NCBI RefSeq assembly: GCF_018145875.1
Contig: NZ_JAGSSV010000005.1
Span: forward strand, 62,001-126,000
Source: Marinomonas vulgaris
GTDB lineage: Bacteria > Pseudomonadota > Gammaproteobacteria > Pseudomonadales > Marinomonadaceae
DNA length: 64,000 nt
Direction: 5' to 3'
Positions 7,860 through 17,172 of this stretch are shown here, one piece after another. The notes under the pieces were generated by a model, which was given only the letters and a program-made list of their open reading frames with translations, was not told where the DNA came from and searched no databases. How positions within the stretch are numbered: the stretch's first letter is position 1; every line of letters begins with the position of its first letter. Position numbers and translations under genes: made by a program.

Positions 7860-9446
7860 TTAAGACTCTTGTTTTGCTAAGTACTCATCGTAGGTGCCGT
7901 GGAAATCAACAATGCCTGCATTTGTCACTTCGACAATGCGTGTTGCCAATGACGATACAAACTCACGGTCGTGAGAAACGAAGATCAGGGTACCGGGGTA
8001 GTTTTCCAATGCCAAGTTTAATGACTCGATCGATTCCATGTCCATGTGGTTAGTCGGTTCATCCATCACCAAGACGTTGGGTTTTTGCAGCATCAATTTA
8101 CCAAACAACATACGACCTTGCTCACCACCCGATAAAACTTTAACGGATTTCTTGATGTCGTTTTGAGAGAACAATAAACGCCCTAATGTGCCGCGGATCA
8201 CTTGCTCGTCGTCACCCTCTTGGCCCCACTGCCCCATCCATTCGATAAGGTCGACGTCTTTTTCGAACTCGTGATGATGGTCTTGTGCGTAATAACCGAT
8301 ATTCGCATTTTCAGACCACTTCACATCACCTTTGGTCAGTTCCGTATCGCCTACCAAACATTTCAATAGTGTGGTTTTACCGATACCGTTTGGCCCGATG
8401 ACCGCGATACGTTCACCCACTTCAACCATCATGTTCAAACCGCTGAACAATTCTTCGTCATAGGATTTCGCTACGTTTTCGATTTGAACCGCCATACGGT
8501 GCAATTTCTTCTCTTGCTCAAAACGAATAAAAGGACTTTGACGGCTAGAGGGCTTAACTTCTTCCAACTGAATCTTATCAATTTGCTTAGCACGAGATGT
8601 GGCTTGCTTAGACTTAGACGCGTTTGCAGAAAAGCGGCTAACAAAAGATTTAAGTTCGTTAATTTGCGCTTTTTTCTTCGCGTTATCCGACAACAAGCGC
8701 TCACGAGCCTGAGTCGACGCCATCATGTATTCGTCGTAGTTACCGGAGAACAAACGCAATTCACCGTAGTCCAAATCGGCCATATTAGTACAAACCGAGT
8801 TTAAAAAGTGACGGTCATGGGAAATGATTATCATGGTGCAGTTACGCTCAACCAAAACACCTTCTAACCAACGGATAGTATTGATATCCAAGTTGTTGGT
8901 TGGCTCATCAAGCAATAAAATTTCTGGATCAGAGAACAGCGCCTGAGCCAGCAATACACGCAATTTTAGACCTGGCGCCACTTCACTCATCAAGCCGTAA
9001 TGTTGGTCTGTCGGAATGCCCACTCCCAGCAATAATTCACCAGCACGAGCATCAGCAGTATAACCATCCATTTCTGCGAATTCAGCTTCCAAATCACCGG
9101 CGCGTAAACCATCTGCTTCGGTCATTTCAGGGTTGGCGTAAATCGCGTCTTTTTCCGATTTAATCGCCCAAAGCTCAGTATGCCCCATGATAACGGTGTC
9201 GATGACTGAATATTCTTCGTAGGCAAACTGATCCTGCTTCAATTTACCCAAACGCTCGTTTGGATCCTTAGAAACGTTACCAGAACTCGGCTCTAAATCG
9301 CCGCCAAGAATTTTCATGAAGGTGGATTTACCACATCCATTCGCGCCAATAAGACCGTAGCGCTTCCCTTCTCCAAATTTAACAGAAACATTTTCAAAAA
9401 GAGGTTTGGCACCAAATTGCATGGTGATATTGGCTGTCGTTAACAA
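7860..9446 (-). CDS. ybiT: ABC-F ATPase YbiT
   Basis: Soluble ABC-F protein with two nucleotide-binding domains and no membrane part; the family acts on ribosomes. Domain 1 has Walker A GANGCGKS and Walker B with DEPTNNLD; domain 2 has GPNGIGKT, the signature LSGGEQGR and DEPTNHMD. The linker with [19 protein letters not shown] is typical of YbiT. I prefer a TTG start at 9446: GGAAG lies a few bases upstream and the resulting N-terminus ([12 protein letters not shown]) lines up with E. coli YbiT as I remember it. An ATG at 9512 would add 22 residues without a good ribosome binding site. Single gene. Confidence 0.93.
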   Translation of the reverse strand: MLTTANITMQFGAKPLFENVSVKFGEGKRYGLIGANGCGKSTFMKILGGDLEPSSGNVSKDPNERLGKLKQDQFAYEEYSVIDTVIMGHTELWAIKSEKDAIYANPEMTEADGLRAGDLEAEFAEMDGYTADARAGELLLGVGIPTDQHYGLMSEVAPGLKLRVLLAQALFSDPEILLLDEPTNNLDINTIRWLEGVLVERNCTMIIISHDRHFLNSVCTNMADLDYGELRLFSGNYDEYMMASTQARERLLSDNAKKKAQINELKSFVSRFSANASKSKQATSRAKQIDKIQLEEVKPSSRQSPFIRFEQEKKLHRMAVQIENVAKSYDEELFSGLNMMVEVGERIAVIGPNGIGKTTLLKCLVGDTELTKGDVKWSENANIGYYAQDHHHEFEKDVDLIEWMGQWGQEGDDEQVIRGTLGRLLFSQNDIKKSVKVLSGGEQGRMLFGKLMLQKPNVLVMDEPTNHMDMESIESLNLALENYPGTLIFVSHDREFVSSLATRIVEVTNAGIVDFHGTYDEYLAKQES

Positions 9447-9753
9447 AGCATTCTTCCGTATATCATGAGGTAAATTAGGCTGATCGTTCACCTTGCTAGG
9501 CAACGACAGCATTGATGTGGCGCATTATCGCACAAATTAGCCGAAGTCTTTAAGAGAGAAACCATCTATTTTCAACAAGAAACCTCTTTTAAAGATTTTG
9601 CTCGAACCAAACACTTTAAACTAGGTCAAAATAATCATCGGATTTCATAATTACACCGTAAAATTTAATCAAATCGCCTTACTTATTGATGATACTAATG
9701 TAAAGCTACATTTAACCGATAAAGTGATATGCCTAACTTGAATGGAGGAAGCA
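9447..9753. other. Intergenic region with an imperfect inverted repeat
   Basis: This 307-base AT-rich gap separates the divergent ybiT and cyclic-nucleotide-binding genes and must hold both promoters. TCTTTAAGAGAG (9547-9558) and CTCTTTTAAAGA (9584-9595) form a 12-base inverted repeat with one mismatch, and AGAAACC occurs twice in the same interval (9557-9563 and 9578-9584). The repeat could be a binding site or an attenuator-like hairpin. No reading frame here looks coding, unless ybiT uses its upstream ATG at 9512. Confidence 0.5.
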
Positions 9754-10260
9754 ATGAATACGGTTTTAAAGCAAGAAGCCCATTACGACTTATCCCCATC
9801 GTACTTGAAAACAGGTTCTGTTCTTGGCGCCTTGTCCGAGGAGGCCATTCAATTTCTGGTCAATACCGGCGTGTTACACACTGTGAGTAAAGACGATTTG
9901 GTGTTTGCCTATGGCAGCAAAGGCGAAAGCTTCCATCTTGTATTGCACGGCAGCCTAGATTATTACAAGCAACACGACAATAAACTGCAGCGCACCCGCA
10001 CCATTCGCTTTGGTGAAGCAATAGGTTTTGTTTCAATGATTGCTTTGCATGACCGAGTTGGCAGTGTTTACGCGCTGGAAGAGAGTTTATTGCTTGAAAT
10101 ATCCAGTCAACTATTCAGTGATTTCCATGACAAGTTCCCATTTGATTTCGGTATTTTAATCATGAATTTATCTCGAGATATGGCTAGGATTATCCGAGTA
10201 CTGAGTAACGAACTGGTCAGAAACGATGTGGTCATCGAAGATGTGATAAAGAAACAATGA
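9754..10260 (+). CDS. Cyclic-nucleotide-binding domain protein without HTH
   Basis: A 168-residue protein made up almost wholly of a CRP-like cNMP-binding beta-barrel; segments such as HLVLHGSLDYYKQ and FGEAIGFVSMIAL match the barrel and phosphate-binding cassette regions. The C-terminal helix-turn-helix of CRP/FNR regulators is missing, so it is unlikely to bind DNA itself. The start is the ATG at 9754, because the GGAGG at 9745-9749 lies just upstream and inside the longer reading frame. It converges with the RidA gene. Its ligand and partner are unknown. Confidence 0.85.
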   Translation: MNTVLKQEAHYDLSPSYLKTGSVLGALSEEAIQFLVNTGVLHTVSKDDLVFAYGSKGESFHLVLHGSLDYYKQHDNKLQRTRTIRFGEAIGFVSMIALHDRVGSVYALEESLLLEISSQLFSDFHDKFPFDFGILIMNLSRDMARIIRVLSNELVRNDVVIEDVIKKQ

Positions 10261-10272
10261 AGAGAAAATTGC

Positions 10273-10294
10273 GCTGGCACAAGTCTGTGCCAGC
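10273..10294. terminator. Hairpin between the converging cNMP and RidA genes
   Basis: GCTGGCACA and TGTGCCAGC form a perfect 9-base stem with the loop AGTC, placed 12 bases after one stop codon and 16 after the other. It lacks a T-run, so it may act as a weak or Rho-assisted terminator, or protect 3' ends. Confidence 0.45.
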
Positions 10295-10310
10295 TGCGGG
10301 TACTGATAAC

Positions 10311-10664
10311 TTATTTAACAGCAGCAACTACGGAGATTTCAACCAACAACTCCGCACGCGCCATTCTCGCTTCAACACAAGCACGCGCTGGGGCGTGACC
10401 TTCTGGAATCCAGGAGTCCCATACGGCGTTCATAGCAGCAAAATCTTTCATATCACGAAGGTAAATGGTGGCAGACAAAATGTAAGATCGATCCGATCCT
10501 GCTTGCTCCAACAGAGCATCTACTTTGTCTAGCATGGTACGAGTCTGCTCAGAAATATCCGTGTTCGCATCTGCACCCACTTGGCCGCACAAATACACGG
10601 TTTCGTTGTGCTTAACGATACGACTCATGCGTTGACCTACTTCCATGCGTTCAATTGTTGCCAT
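10311..10664 (-). CDS. RidA/YjgF/YER057c family protein
   Basis: A 117-residue protein of the trimeric RidA family, whose best-known members hydrolyse reactive enamines and imines released by PLP enzymes. The family features seen are [10 protein letters not shown] near the N-terminus, [13 protein letters not shown] in the middle, and the conserved Arg in PARACVE near residue 94, which holds the substrate carboxylate in RidA. It is a little shorter than E. coli RidA and diverges from it, so the substrate may differ (a RutC- or other RidA-subfamily enzyme). It is an isolated gene, convergent with the cNMP-binding gene. Confidence 0.9.
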   Translation of the reverse strand: MATIERMEVGQRMSRIVKHNETVYLCGQVGADANTDISEQTRTMLDKVDALLEQAGSDRSYILSATIYLRDMKDFAAMNAVWDSWIPEGHAPARACVEARMARAELLVEISVVAAVK

Positions 10665-10769
10665 AAAAACCTCTATACAATCTAAAAAATAACACCCGAT
10701 GATTCTAGGTATGTCGCTTGCTGTTGCTCTGTTAAAAAAACAACGGCACCAATATAAAACGAGACGAGG

Positions 10770-11378
10770 TTAAAATTCCAGACCTTTTTGCGCTTTAATA
10801 CCGCGTTTAAACGCGTGCTTGGTTTCTTTGATCTCGCTGACTGTATCGGCAAGCTCAATCAAGGCCTCTGACGCCCCACGCCCCGTAACCACAAGATGTT
10901 GGTTTTCTGGGCGATTCATTAAGGCGGTTAACACGTCGTCTTCCACTAAATATTCATAATGCAGCAGGTAAGTAAGCTCATCGAGCACCACCAAATCGAT
11001 GCTTGGGTCTGACAGCATTTGAGAGGCTTTTTCCCATGCTTGCTCTGAAGACGCCACGTCGGACTCGCGGTTTTGCGTTTCCCATGTGAAGCCCGCTGGC
11101 ATGATTTCCCATTGCACATTGTCTTGGCGTTTGAAGAAATCAATTTCACCTGTGTTCCATTCGCCTTTTAAGAACTGCACCACTCCGACTTTCATACCGT
11201 GACCAAGGGCTCTGGCCACCATGCCCAAAGCGGAACTGGACTTGCCTTTACCATTACCCGTCAGCAATACAAAAGTACCTTTATCTTCCTGCGCTTTTGC
11301 AATGCGTTTATCAACGTGCGCCTTAATTGATTTCATGCGCTCTTTGTGTTTTTCAGGGTCTTTAATCGCTTTTGCCAT
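10770..11378 (-). CDS. cobO: Cob(I)yrinic acid a,c-diamide adenosyltransferase (CobO/BtuR)
   Basis: ATP:corrinoid adenosyltransferase that puts the 5'-deoxyadenosyl group on cob(I)alamin precursors. At 202 residues it is the usual length, with the P-loop GNGKGKSS at residues 41-48, VVQFLKGEW and the VLDEL Walker-B-like segment (LVVLDELTYLL). It starts 28 bases after the metH stop with no terminator between, so it is likely co-transcribed with the B12-dependent methionine synthase. No other cobalamin synthesis gene is in the window, so salvage is the more likely role than de novo synthesis. Confidence 0.94.
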   Translation of the reverse strand: MAKAIKDPEKHKERMKSIKAHVDKRIAKAQEDKGTFVLLTGNGKGKSSSALGMVARALGHGMKVGVVQFLKGEWNTGEIDFFKRQDNVQWEIMPAGFTWETQNRESDVASSEQAWEKASQMLSDPSIDLVVLDELTYLLHYEYLVEDDVLTALMNRPENQHLVVTGRGASEALIELADTVSEIKETKHAFKRGIKAQKGLEF

Positions 11379-11406
11379 CGTGCTCTATTCCTATTAACCG
11401 TTGTGA

Positions 11407-14400
11407 TTAAATTCGATCGTCTTCTGGGTCGTAACCAAGGTTCGGCGCTAACCATCGTTCTGCATCGTCTTTCGTCATACCCGTACGAGCAGCGTAATCG
11501 TCCACTTGATCCGGACCAATCTTACCAACACCAAAATAAGCGGCATCTGGGTGAGCGAAATACCAACCACTCACGGCCGCCGTGGGCAACATGGCATAAC
11601 TCTCCGTAATCTCCATACCTATGTTGTCCTTCACGTCCAATAAACGCCACAATTTGGCCTTTTCTGTGTGATCTGGACACGCAGGGTAGCCAGGAGCCGG
11701 GCGAATACCTTGGTATTTTTCTTTGATCATTTGCTCATTGGTTAAGGCTTCATCTGGCGCATACCCCCAGAACTCTTTCCGTACTTTTTCGTGAAGATAT
11801 TCCGCCGTGGCTTCGGCCAAACGATCCGCTACGGCTTTAATCATAATGGAATTATAATCATCATGATCCGCTTCATAAGCAGCGACCAATGGATCAATAC
11901 CAAAACCAGCCGCACAGGCAAAAGCCCCCATATAATCTGGCACGCCCGCGTCTTTAGGGGCAATAAAGTCGGCAAGACTATGATTGTATTTACCCGGCGC
12001 CGTCAGCTCGTTTTGAATACGAAGGAAAGACAAACGCTCGATCACTTCTGAACGAGATTCATCGGCGTAAATTTCTATGTCGTCGTGATTCACTTGGTTG
12101 GCTGGAAATAATCCCACCACAGCACGGGCTTGCAAACACTGGCTGGCAATAACTTCATCCAGCATAACCAAAGCATCTTTGTACACACGGGTGGCTTCAA
12201 CACCGACCACGTCGTCGGTCAAAATACGTGGGTAAGCCCCTGCCAATTCCCATGTTTGGAAGAAAGGTGTCCAGTCTATGTAAGCTTTCACTTGCTCGAA
12301 GTCGATGTCCTGCTCCGTCAAAATAGTTACCCCCAGTTTATTTGGCGCTACGACTTTGCCAGCAAATTCAATGGGGGCTTTGTTCAAACGCGCCTTGTCG
12401 AGCGACACACGACGACCCGCTTTGGCACGATCTTTATAGCGAATGCGGGTTTTTTCGTAATCGGCTTTAATGTCATTCACAAAGGCCTGATAACGATCTT
12501 TGTCTTTGCTGAGTAAAGCACTAGCAACACCCACACTGCGAGACGCATTGGTGACGTGAACCACTTGGTTACGCTTGTAGTTTTGTTCGATCTTCACCGC
12601 TGTATGGGCTTTTGATGTGGTGGCACCACCAATCATCACCGGCAAATCGAAACCCTGACGCTCCATTTCTTTTGCCACATGTACCATCTCATCGAGCGAC
12701 GGGGTAATTAAGCCAGACAGGCCAATCATGTCGGCGCCTTCTTCTTTGGCGGTACGCAGGATTTTTTCCGCCGGCACCATAACGCCTAAGTCGATGACTT
12801 CAAAGTTATTACATTGCAGCACTACACCAACGATGTTTTTACCAATGTCATGCACATCCCCTTTCACCGTCGCCATCACGATTTTGCCGTTACTGGACGA
12901 TGCTGTGTCCATATTAAGGCGCTTTTCTTCTTCGATATAAGGCATCAAGTAGGCTACGGCTTTTTTCATTACGCGAGCAGATTTCACCACTTGTGGTAAA
13001 AACATTTTACCAGAACCAAACAAGTCACCAACAATCCCCATGCCATCCATCAATGGCCCTTCGATCACCTCTAGCGGACGTGGAAAAGCAAGGCGCGCCT
13101 CTTCGGTGTCTTCGTCGATAAACTCGGTAATCCCTTTTACCAGGGCGTGACTCAAACGCTCAGACACGGGCAACCCGCGCCATTCTTGGGTTTCTTTCTC
13201 GGCGACTTCCCCCGTACCAGCAAATTCACCCGCCATCGCCAGCAAGTTATCAGTGGCATCCGGCGTACGATTTAATACCGCGTCTTCGACGGCATGACGT
13301 AATTTTGGTGGAATGTCTTCGTACAACGCCAATTGACCGGCATTGACGATACCCATGGTCATCCCTTGTTTGATAGCGTGATACAAGAAAACAGCGTGGA
13401 TTGCTTCACGCACAGGGTTGTTGCCGCGGAATGAAAAAGACACATTAGACACACCGCCTGATACCTTGGCGTACGGTAGCTCCCGAGTAATATCTCCTGT
13501 CGCTTCAATAAAATCTAAGGCGTAGCGGTTGTGCTCTTCAATACCGGTGGCAATGGCAAAGATGTTCGGGTCAAAAATAATGTCCTCTGGCGGAAAGCCT
13601 ACTTCGTCGACCAAGATATGATAAGAACGACGACAAATCTCAATTTTGCGTGCGCGCGTGTCCGCCTGCCCCACTTCGTCAAATGCCATCACGATGACCG
13701 CAGCGCCATACTTCATCAGCTTACGAGCTTGCTCGCGAAACTTGTCTTCGCCCTCTTTCATGCTGATGGAGTTGACGACACCCTTGCCTTGCACCCATTT
13801 CAGACCGGCTTCGAGTATTTCCCATTTGGAAGAATCCAACATGATGGGCACACGCGAAATATCAGGCTCAGAAGCGATCAGTTTTAGAAAGCGCTCCATG
13901 GCCGCTTGCGAGTCCAACATGCCTTCGTCCATGTTGATGTCGATGATTTGTGCGCCGTTTTCAACCTGCTGACGCGCCACGTCGAGGGCCGTGTCAAAGT
14001 CACCTTCTTTAATAAGGCGCTTAAACATGGCCGAACCAGTAACGTTGGTACGCTCACCCACGTTAACAAACAAGCTGTTGCCATCGATGTTAAACGGCTC
14101 CAGTCCTGACAATCGACACACTTTTTCAATATGGGGAATGACTCGCGGCACGGCGTTTTCAAAGGCTTTTGCAAAGGTTTCAATATGCTCTGGCGACGTT
14201 CCACAACAGCCACCAATAATATTCAAAAAGCCAGAATCTATCCAACCTTGAATCTCTTCTAACATTTCTTCTGGTGTTTCGTCATATTCACCAAAGGCAT
14301 TTGGCAAACCCGCATTGGGGTGTGCCGAGACGTAGGTGTCGGCGATGCGAGACAATTCTTCAACGTACTGACGAAGTTCTTTCGGCCCTAACGCACAGTT

Positions 14401-15141
14401 TAAACCCACAGACAATGGCTTAGCGTGGGAGATGGAGTTCCAAAATGCTTCTGTGGTTTGACCCGATAAAGTACGACCAGACGCATCGGTGATGGTACCC
14501 GAGATCATGATGGGGTAACGCACACCGGTTGTTTCGAAATAATCTAATACCGCATAAATCGCCGCTTTAGCATTTAAGGTATCGAAAATAGTTTCAATCA
14601 AAATTAGATCTGACCCGCCTTTTATTAAGCCATCAACGGCGACCGCATAGGCTTCCACCAGCTCATCAAAGTGAATATTACGAAATCCAGGGTCGTTTAC
14701 ATCAGGAGAAATAGTACAGGTACGGCTGGTAGGCCCAAGTGTGCCAGCGACAAACCTTGGTTTATCTGGATTTTGCGCGCTAAATTCATCGGCTGCTTCT
14801 CGAGCCAAACGGGCCGATTCAAAGTTTAACTCGTAGCTGAGGTCTTCCATGTGATAATCAAGCATGGAAATATAGTTTGCATTGAAAGTATTGGTTTCAA
14901 TGATGTCGGCACCGGCTGCTAAATAACCTGAGTAGATTGCCTTGATGATGGAAGGTTGAGTCAAGGAAAGCAGGTCATTGTTACCTTTTAAGTCACTTTC
15001 CCAATCGGCAAAACGCTCGCCACGATAGTCTTGTTCTTCCAGCTTGTACGCTTGGATCATGGTGCCCATGGCGCCATCGAGAATCAATACGTTTTCAGCT
15101 AGTCGTTTCTCAATAATAGAATACGAATCGGACTTTACCAC
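11407..15141 (-). CDS. metH: Cobalamin-dependent methionine synthase (MetH)
   Basis: Transfers the methyl group of 5-methyltetrahydrofolate to homocysteine through methylcobalamin. The four modules are visible in order: homocysteine/zinc domain ending in [10 protein letters not shown]; pterin-binding domain with [12 protein letters not shown]; cobalamin domain with the lower-ligand motif GDVHDIGKN and a Rossmann fold; and the AdoMet reactivation domain with [12 protein letters not shown]. The length (about 1244 residues) is normal. Three in-frame GTG codons open the frame; I prefer the one at 15141, 8 bases after GAGG, over 15150. No cobalamin or SAM riboswitch is evident in the short upstream gap. 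The corrinoid adenosyltransferase gene follows. Confidence 0.97.
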   Translation of the reverse strand: MVKSDSYSIIEKRLAENVLILDGAMGTMIQAYKLEEQDYRGERFADWESDLKGNNDLLSLTQPSIIKAIYSGYLAAGADIIETNTFNANYISMLDYHMEDLSYELNFESARLAREAADEFSAQNPDKPRFVAGTLGPTSRTCTISPDVNDPGFRNIHFDELVEAYAVAVDGLIKGGSDLILIETIFDTLNAKAAIYAVLDYFETTGVRYPIMISGTITDASGRTLSGQTTEAFWNSISHAKPLSVGLNCALGPKELRQYVEELSRIADTYVSAHPNAGLPNAFGEYDETPEEMLEEIQGWIDSGFLNIIGGCCGTSPEHIETFAKAFENAVPRVIPHIEKVCRLSGLEPFNIDGNSLFVNVGERTNVTGSAMFKRLIKEGDFDTALDVARQQVENGAQIIDINMDEGMLDSQAAMERFLKLIASEPDISRVPIMLDSSKWEILEAGLKWVQGKGVVNSISMKEGEDKFREQARKLMKYGAAVIVMAFDEVGQADTRARKIEICRRSYHILVDEVGFPPEDIIFDPNIFAIATGIEEHNRYALDFIEATGDITRELPYAKVSGGVSNVSFSFRGNNPVREAIHAVFLYHAIKQGMTMGIVNAGQLALYEDIPPKLRHAVEDAVLNRTPDATDNLLAMAGEFAGTGEVAEKETQEWRGLPVSERLSHALVKGITEFIDEDTEEARLAFPRPLEVIEGPLMDGMGIVGDLFGSGKMFLPQVVKSARVMKKAVAYLMPYIEEEKRLNMDTASSSNGKIVMATVKGDVHDIGKNIVGVVLQCNNFEVIDLGVMVPAEKILRTAKEEGADMIGLSGLITPSLDEMVHVAKEMERQGFDLPVMIGGATTSKAHTAVKIEQNYKRNQVVHVTNASRSVGVASALLSKDKDRYQAFVNDIKADYEKTRIRYKDRAKAGRRVSLDKARLNKAPIEFAGKVVAPNKLGVTILTEQDIDFEQVKAYIDWTPFFQTWELAGAYPRILTDDVVGVEATRVYKDALVMLDEVIASQCLQARAVVGLFPANQVNHDDIEIYADESRSEVIERLSFLRIQNELTAPGKYNHSLADFIAPKDAGVPDYMGAFACAAGFGIDPLVAAYEADHDDYNSIMIKAVADRLAEATAEYLHEKVRKEFWGYAPDEALTNEQMIKEKYQGIRPAPGYPACPDHTEKAKLWRLLDVKDNIGMEITESYAMLPTAAVSGWYFAHPDAAYFGVGKIGPDQVDDYAARTGMTKDDAERWLAPNLGYDPEDDRI

Positions 15142-15240
15142 TCTCACCACCTCAAAAAAGAATATGCGAGGGTACTATACCGAAAAGTCTGCATCAGCGC
15201 GTTGAAAAAAAGTAATAAGGAGTTGAATGATCCGATATGA

Positions 15241-15286
15241 AAAAGCAGAACACCCACTTCATAGCGAAGTATCGGTTCTGCCTTTT
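15241..15286 (-). terminator. Terminator downstream of the coiled-coil lipoprotein gene
   Basis: GCAGAAC (15245-15251) pairs with GTTCTGC (15275-15281); an inner stem ACTTC/GAAGT (15256-15260, 15266-15270) extends it after a small symmetric internal loop. Flanking A- and T-runs allow termination on either strand. It lies 34 bases beyond the leftward gene ending at 15320 and ahead of metH. Confidence 0.75.
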
Positions 15287-15319
15287 ATAATGAAGCGAGA
15301 GACAAAGTTCAGAGCGTGA

Positions 15320-16963
15320 TTATTTTTTCGGCTTATTCAACCGACCCACTAAGAAACCACCTAATAAGCCCATTAAAATAGCGATCGACCAATAACCATA
15401 TTTTTCCAGCAAATTAGTGTTAATCAAAGACAGGGTTTCACTGCCTCGATACACTTGTCGCTGAATCTTTTGGTCTTGAAAGTTCATTTGTTGCGACACA
15501 AACAGATTCAACTGTGCATTTGGCTTTTCATTCAACCCAGCCACACGCCAGCGCCATTGTAAGCGAGCGTTTTGCACCACCGCACTGGCCACCGGTTCGC
15601 TAACCATACGAATGTCGCTGTCTGTAATCAACTCCGCTTGATAGGTCTGACCAGTTAAAGCGGGCGAAACGTCTGCAGAGACTAGTATTTCAAAATTGTC
15701 ATACAAGGCCATTTCACTGGGTAATTGCCACTGCACATTTTGCAAGGTAGAACGCGTTTGTGACTGTAATGAATCGATAGCAGCGGCAATGGTGATGCTG
15801 CGATTTTCATTTAACTCAAGAGATTGCTGGGTTTCATTTAGCTGCATAGCCAAAGCGGTTAATTCCGCTTGGCTGGCCAACAATGCCTCTTGAGCCGCGT
15901 TTAAACGGATGGAAAGCGCAGCATTGTCTTGCTGTGATTGAGCAAGTTCTTGGTCTAACGCTTTCCAGCGCGCTTCGTAGTTCGAGCTCTCATCTAGAGC
16001 CGCTTCCAACCTAACCACATCAGCATGGTAATCGTCTATCGCTTGCCCCTGTTCCAGTACGCGATTTTGTAAGCTTTCCAATTCGGTTCGTAGACGTTGG
16101 TTTTCACCTTGATAATCGAAAGCGTCATTTTTAGGTAATAAGCTTGCCATCGAGTCAGTTCTAGGTTGTTCAGTCATGCTAGAAGAAGGCTCTGCAACCT
16201 CAGAAGGAACGTCTGTTATAGTAGGCGCCACTTCGAAAGCTCGAATTCTATCCCACAGTATTTGCTGCTGCGCTCTGGAATCGGACAAGGCCCCACCCAA
16301 GATTAAGTTTTCTTTTTTTAACGCAGATAAACGCTGCTGATTGGCCTCGTTATCGACTTCAAGATTGGCGTAGGCTTGCTGTAATTGCGTGTTTTCGCTG
16401 AGCAAAGCCAAATAGCGAACGGGATACTCGTCGTTATTTTTGGGTAAGGACTCTAATCGTACAATTTGCTGTTTGAGAGCGGTATTTTCATTTTCTAATT
16501 GGCTAATGCGACGCTTGAGTAAATCGTTATCTAAAGTTAAAGCGGTATAACGGGATTCAAGCGCTGCCCGTGACGCTTTTTGCTCTTCTAAAATAGACAG
16601 TGTTTCTGCATCGATATTGCTTTTATCGCTTTGCAAACGCGCAATTAATTCGTCTTTTTGATCCAAAGACTGGTTAAGTGCGGCTAATTGAGCTTGATTA
16701 TCGGCAATTTTCTGTTGCAAGGAGGATATTTGAGTGTCTTTGTCGCTTATTTCTTGCTCTAACGCAGAAATTTTCTCCTGATCTTGGTCTGCTTCAGGAG
16801 CAGTTAACTGCTGAGCGTCTTGACCTATCAAGGAAGTATCGATACCAGATTCAACGGCATCGGTAGACATCATGGAATCAGATTGTTCTTGGGAAGTGGT
16901 ACTACAGGCCGACAATAACAGCCCAAAAGTAATCGGAATAACCATCCGCTTACATGATTTCAT
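15320..16963 (-). CDS. Coiled-coil lipoprotein with C-terminal membrane helix
   Basis: Not a family I can name. The 547-residue protein starts with a lipoprotein signal peptide ending in the lipobox LLSAC (Cys20), with Ser at +2, which favours outer-membrane sorting. Residues about 60-400 are almost continuous heptad-like helix rich in Gln, Leu, Glu and Ala. A beta-rich segment follows (about 405-515, including LQWRWRVAG), then a hydrophobic helix (about 521-540, YWSIAILMGLLGGFLVG) and a short basic tail that predicts a cytoplasmic end. The start has AAGGAG 6 bases upstream. It is monocistronic between pepN and metH. Confidence 0.85.
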   Translation of the reverse strand: MKSCKRMVIPITFGLLLSACSTTSQEQSDSMMSTDAVESGIDTSLIGQDAQQLTAPEADQDQEKISALEQEISDKDTQISSLQQKIADNQAQLAALNQSLDQKDELIARLQSDKSNIDAETLSILEEQKASRAALESRYTALTLDNDLLKRRISQLENENTALKQQIVRLESLPKNNDEYPVRYLALLSENTQLQQAYANLEVDNEANQQRLSALKKENLILGGALSDSRAQQQILWDRIRAFEVAPTITDVPSEVAEPSSSMTEQPRTDSMASLLPKNDAFDYQGENQRLRTELESLQNRVLEQGQAIDDYHADVVRLEAALDESSNYEARWKALDQELAQSQQDNAALSIRLNAAQEALLASQAELTALAMQLNETQQSLELNENRSITIAAAIDSLQSQTRSTLQNVQWQLPSEMALYDNFEILVSADVSPALTGQTYQAELITDSDIRMVSEPVASAVVQNARLQWRWRVAGLNEKPNAQLNLFVSQQMNFQDQKIQRQVYRGSETLSLINTNLLEKYGYWSIAILMGLLGGFLVGRLNKPKK

Positions 16964-17057
16964 TTTTCGCTCCTTAACAAACTCAAGGTCGACAACAGAT
17001 TAGATTCCCTCACTTATGACAGATTTCAGTTTAGATTGCAAAGAACCCGTAAAGATG

Positions 17058-17147
17058 ACACGGGAGCGGTGGATTTAAGCCCACCACTCCCGCGTGTTTG
17101 TTATGCTAAGTAAGCATTATTATTGTACCTTCGCTTATTTAGCATAA
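17058..17147. repeat. Two consecutive large inverted repeats after pepN
   Basis: Hairpin A spans 17058-17097: GGTGG/CCACC and GGGAG/CTCCC arms form a GC-rich stem of about 15 bases with one mismatch and a small bulge. Hairpin B spans 17101-17147: TTATGCTAAGTAAGC pairs with GCTTATTTAGCATAA with a single G-T position. They lie between the pepN stop (17173) and the lipoprotein start (16963). One may terminate pepN, but neither is followed by a strong T-run on the minus strand. Confidence 0.6.
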
Positions 17148-17172
17148 TCACCTCTTAACGGTATTTTAAAGA

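Noticed and set aside
10257-10532. Plus-strand frame of 91 codons over the RidA gene
   Set aside because: It is antisense to a well-supported RidA gene and includes the intergenic hairpin.
13531-13887. Plus-strand frames of about 110-120 codons opposite metH
   Set aside because: Antisense shadows of the metH coding sequence with no independent signals.
15142-15319. Possible cobalamin or SAM riboswitch upstream of metH
   Set aside because: The gap is short, and most of it is the terminator of the upstream gene; no B12-box-like or SAM-box-like segment was seen by eye.
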